64,000 bases of DNA. Source: Herbaspirillum sp. alder98. GTDB taxonomy: Bacteria; Pseudomonadota; Gammaproteobacteria; Burkholderiales; Burkholderiaceae_D. Of this stretch, positions 62,125 through 64,000 are shown piece by piece. The position numbers and the translations under genes are program-made. The stretch is taken from assembly GCF_020179755.1 (NCBI RefSeq), contig NZ_JAIUCY010000003.1:248001-312000 (forward strand), written 5' to 3'. The notes below the pieces were generated by a model. It was given only the letters and a program-made list of their open reading frames with translations. It was not told the origin of the DNA and made no database searches. Positions within the stretch are counted from its first letter, which is position 1; each line of letters opens with the position of its first letter.

Positions 62125-63992
62125 TCTGCTGCCTCGAATTTCTTGACAAACTGCAACAACACCAGGATCGACCACAAACAACTTTGCGCGTCGCGACGCC
62201 CGTCCTGATGGTCTTGCCACACCTGCATTACCTGAGCGTAATCCAGGCCAACCTTGCGCATCAATTCACGCTCTGCCAGCAGATTTTCGGCCCACTCCCT
62301 GAGTTCGGAACGCAGCCATGCTGCCATCGGTACGCCGAATCCCATCTTCGGGCGGTCAAGGATTTCCCGTGGCACATACCGGTAGGCCAGTTCACGCAGA
62401 AGATACTTGTTGATGCCACTACGCACTTTCCATTTCAAGGGAAGGCTGGCAGCCCATTCCAGAATCGGATGATCCAGCAGCGGTTCGCGGGCTTCCAGCG
62501 AAAAAGCCATGCTGCCCACATCCACCTTTTGCAGGTAGTCGTCAGGCAGCGTATAGGACAGATCCAGACGCATGGCAGCTTCCGCGGGCGACAGGTCGCT
62601 TGCAAATGCAGCCGCGCGCGTGGCAAAGAGATCTTCCAGCGACCGCGTCCGGGACACCATTTCCGGGCTCATCACCTGCTTGAAATCCTTGATCACGCTG
62701 CGCACGAAAGCGAAAGTCTGTGGATTGCCTTCTGAACTGAGCGCCCCCGCCAGCAATTTGAGCTTGTGATTGGGCAAGCGCTTCAACACGCCAGAAAGCA
62801 CGGATCTGAGAACACGCGGCAGGCGCTGCAACTGGCTCAGATCCTGGGCCAGCTTGTAATAGTGATAACCGCCAAATGCCTCGTCGCCGCCGTCACCGGA
62901 CAAGCTCACAGTGACATGCCGTCGTGCCAAGCGTGAGACAGCCATCACGGGAAAGGCCGAATAGTCGAAAAACGGCTCATCGTATTCTTCGAGATAAGTG
63001 GGCATCAACGCCAGCAAATCCTGGGCTGATAAATGCTCTCGCACGTGATCGGTTGCCAGGTGATCGGCGACAGCTTGCGCATGCTGGCTTTCATCGAACT
63101 CGTGGTCATCGAAGCCGATCGTAAACGTCTTGACCGGTCCAGTCGCGTGCTTCTTCATATAGGCCACGACCAGAGAACTGTCGATGCCCCCTGACAAAAA
63201 GGCTCCTACGGGAACATTGCTGACCATGCGTAGCTGCACGGATTCATCGATCAGTTTATCCAGCTCATCGAGCAGTTCGCTTTCGCTCTTGTGTTCCTTG
63301 GTGCTGTCAGTACCAATCTTGTCTAGCGACCAGTAGCAAACCTTTTCGAAGTGGTTCGCGCTGATACGCAGATAATGCCCGGGCTCCAGCTTGCGGATCG
63401 CCTCATGACAAGCATAAGGTGCGGGAATGTAGCCGGATTCCAGATAAAGGCGCAGCGCCTGCTGGTCAAATTGACGTGACAAGTCTGGCAACAGTTTGAA
63501 GATTGCACGCGGCCGCGAGGCAAAGGCGAAGCAATTCTCACTGGCATGAAAATACAAGGGCTTCACACCCATGCGGTCACGCGCCACAAACAAACTTTGG
63601 TCGACCCTGTCCCAGATGGCGAACGCAAACATGCCTCTGAACTTTTGCAGACATTCAGGCCCCCAGCGCAAGTAGGCGGCCAGGATCACTTCGGTGTCTG
63701 AATGGCTGCGCCAAGCATACGTACTGCCAATTTCCTCGCGTATCTGCTCGAAGTTGTAGATCTCGCCGTTGAAGATGATGACATGGCGCCCTTCGTTGGA
63801 CGGCATCGGTTGCGCGGCGCGATCGGACAGATCGATGATGGCCAGACGAAGGTGGCCAAGGTGGCACAAGTCATCCTGCCAGATACCGCGTCCATCAGGG
63901 CCACGTGCTTCGATGGCATCAAGCGCGGCATTGAGCTGCGCGCCCTGTTCACGCCCCCCCGACCAAAATACAGATCCTGCTATGCCGCACAT
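62121..63992 (-). CDS. asnB: Asparagine synthase (glutamine-hydrolysing)-like amidotransferase
   Basis: 623 residues. Cys2 (MCGIAG) is the glutaminase nucleophile, NGEIYNF the next conserved site, and SGGIDSS (about residue 264) the ATP pyrophosphatase loop. It is of the class-II asnB type often found in O-antigen/capsule clusters, where it may amidate a uronic acid in place of making asparagine. Complete at the right edge: start ATG 63990-63992. It heads the minus-strand glycan operon as far as seen. Confidence 0.92.
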   Translation of the reverse strand: MCGIAGSVFWSGGREQGAQLNAALDAIEARGPDGRGIWQDDLCHLGHLRLAIIDLSDRAAQPMPSNEGRHVIIFNGEIYNFEQIREEIGSTYAWRSHSDTEVILAAYLRWGPECLQKFRGMFAFAIWDRVDQSLFVARDRMGVKPLYFHASENCFAFASRPRAIFKLLPDLSRQFDQQALRLYLESGYIPAPYACHEAIRKLEPGHYLRISANHFEKVCYWSLDKIGTDSTKEHKSESELLDELDKLIDESVQLRMVSNVPVGAFLSGGIDSSLVVAYMKKHATGPVKTFTIGFDDHEFDESQHAQAVADHLATDHVREHLSAQDLLALMPTYLEEYDEPFFDYSAFPVMAVSRLARRHVTVSLSGDGGDEAFGGYHYYKLAQDLSQLQRLPRVLRSVLSGVLKRLPNHKLKLLAGALSSEGNPQTFAFVRSVIKDFKQVMSPEMVSRTRSLEDLFATRAAAFASDLSPAEAAMRLDLSYTLPDDYLQKVDVGSMAFSLEAREPLLDHPILEWAASLPLKWKVRSGINKYLLRELAYRYVPREILDRPKMGFGVPMAAWLRSELREWAENLLAERELMRKVGLDYAQVMQVWQDHQDGRRDAQSCLWSILVLLQFVKKFEAAE

Positions 63993-64000
63993 ATACGTCC

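Overview
The window is a 64 kb chromosomal piece from a GC-rich Gram-negative bacterium. Gene content (cca, slt, fau, trmB, recQ, a pcm-rhodanese-tolC string, RND pumps with TetR repressors, Kdo transferase next to a Kdo 3-hydroxylase, heptosyltransferase I) and protein character point to Betaproteobacteria, order Burkholderiales, most likely Oxalobacteraceae near Herbaspirillum. The family-level call is inference. There is no transposase, prophage or CRISPR array, and one tRNA gene is intact.

Layout. 1-9.5 kb: housekeeping genes mostly on the minus strand (cca, cut by the window edge; a GST; a complex I NDUFA9-type SDR; slt; a diguanylate cyclase; a SAM methyltransferase; a MazG-like hydrolase), with fau divergent from slt. 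9.6-13.6 kb, plus strand: a lipoprotein, an Aer-like PAS chemoreceptor, a 69-residue protein whose predicted mRNA starts with a hairpin, a TRIC-type channel and a glycine-rich mini-lipoprotein. 13.6-17.4 kb: a signalling module of a double-domain KaiC-like ATPase, a hybrid histidine kinase read from the next bases, and a divergent single-domain response regulator. The kinase frame is broken near its 5' end. 17.4-19.3 kb: an unrecognised small ORF, a cold-shock gene with a long leader, and two overlapping small lipoproteins.

19.6-21.4 kb is the oddest area. arfB lacks a good start codon at its expected N-terminus. Beside it lie a promoter and the 5' half of a tRNA-Gly gene, then about 1 kb of low-GC DNA with a large inverted repeat and one lipoprotein gene, then a second copy of the same promoter region followed by the intact tRNA-Gly(CCC). 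21.4-26.8 kb: trmB, recQ, two tandem uppP paralogues, arsC and a YkgJ-type protein.

27-41.7 kb is devoted to efflux. A TetR gene heads a two-gene RND system. pcm, a rhodanese and a TolC-family protein follow. A second TetR gene (AcrR type) diverges from a complete adaptor-pump-outer-membrane-factor operon that has a near-perfect AcrR-type operator and ends at a strong terminator.

42-64 kb is a surface-polysaccharide/LPS region. A WbpM/PglF-type dehydratase and a WbpV-like SDR are followed on the minus strand by a core/inner-LPS operon (phosphohexomutase, waaC, kdoO, waaA). A plus-strand operon (PseC-like aminotransferase, GNAT acetyltransferase, GT2, DUF2304 protein, large membrane protein) converges on a long minus-strand operon (asnB, GT4, RmlD-like reductase, FnlA-type dehydratase, UDP-HexNAc 2-epimerase, WbuB-like GT4, PglC/WcaJ-type initiating transferase, flippase-like membrane protein). 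Together these can plausibly supply a 6-deoxy amino sugar of the QuiNAc type, a 4-amino-4,6-dideoxy sugar, and UDP-L-QuiNAc or a relative. Wzx, Wzy and Wzz are not seen and probably lie to the right.
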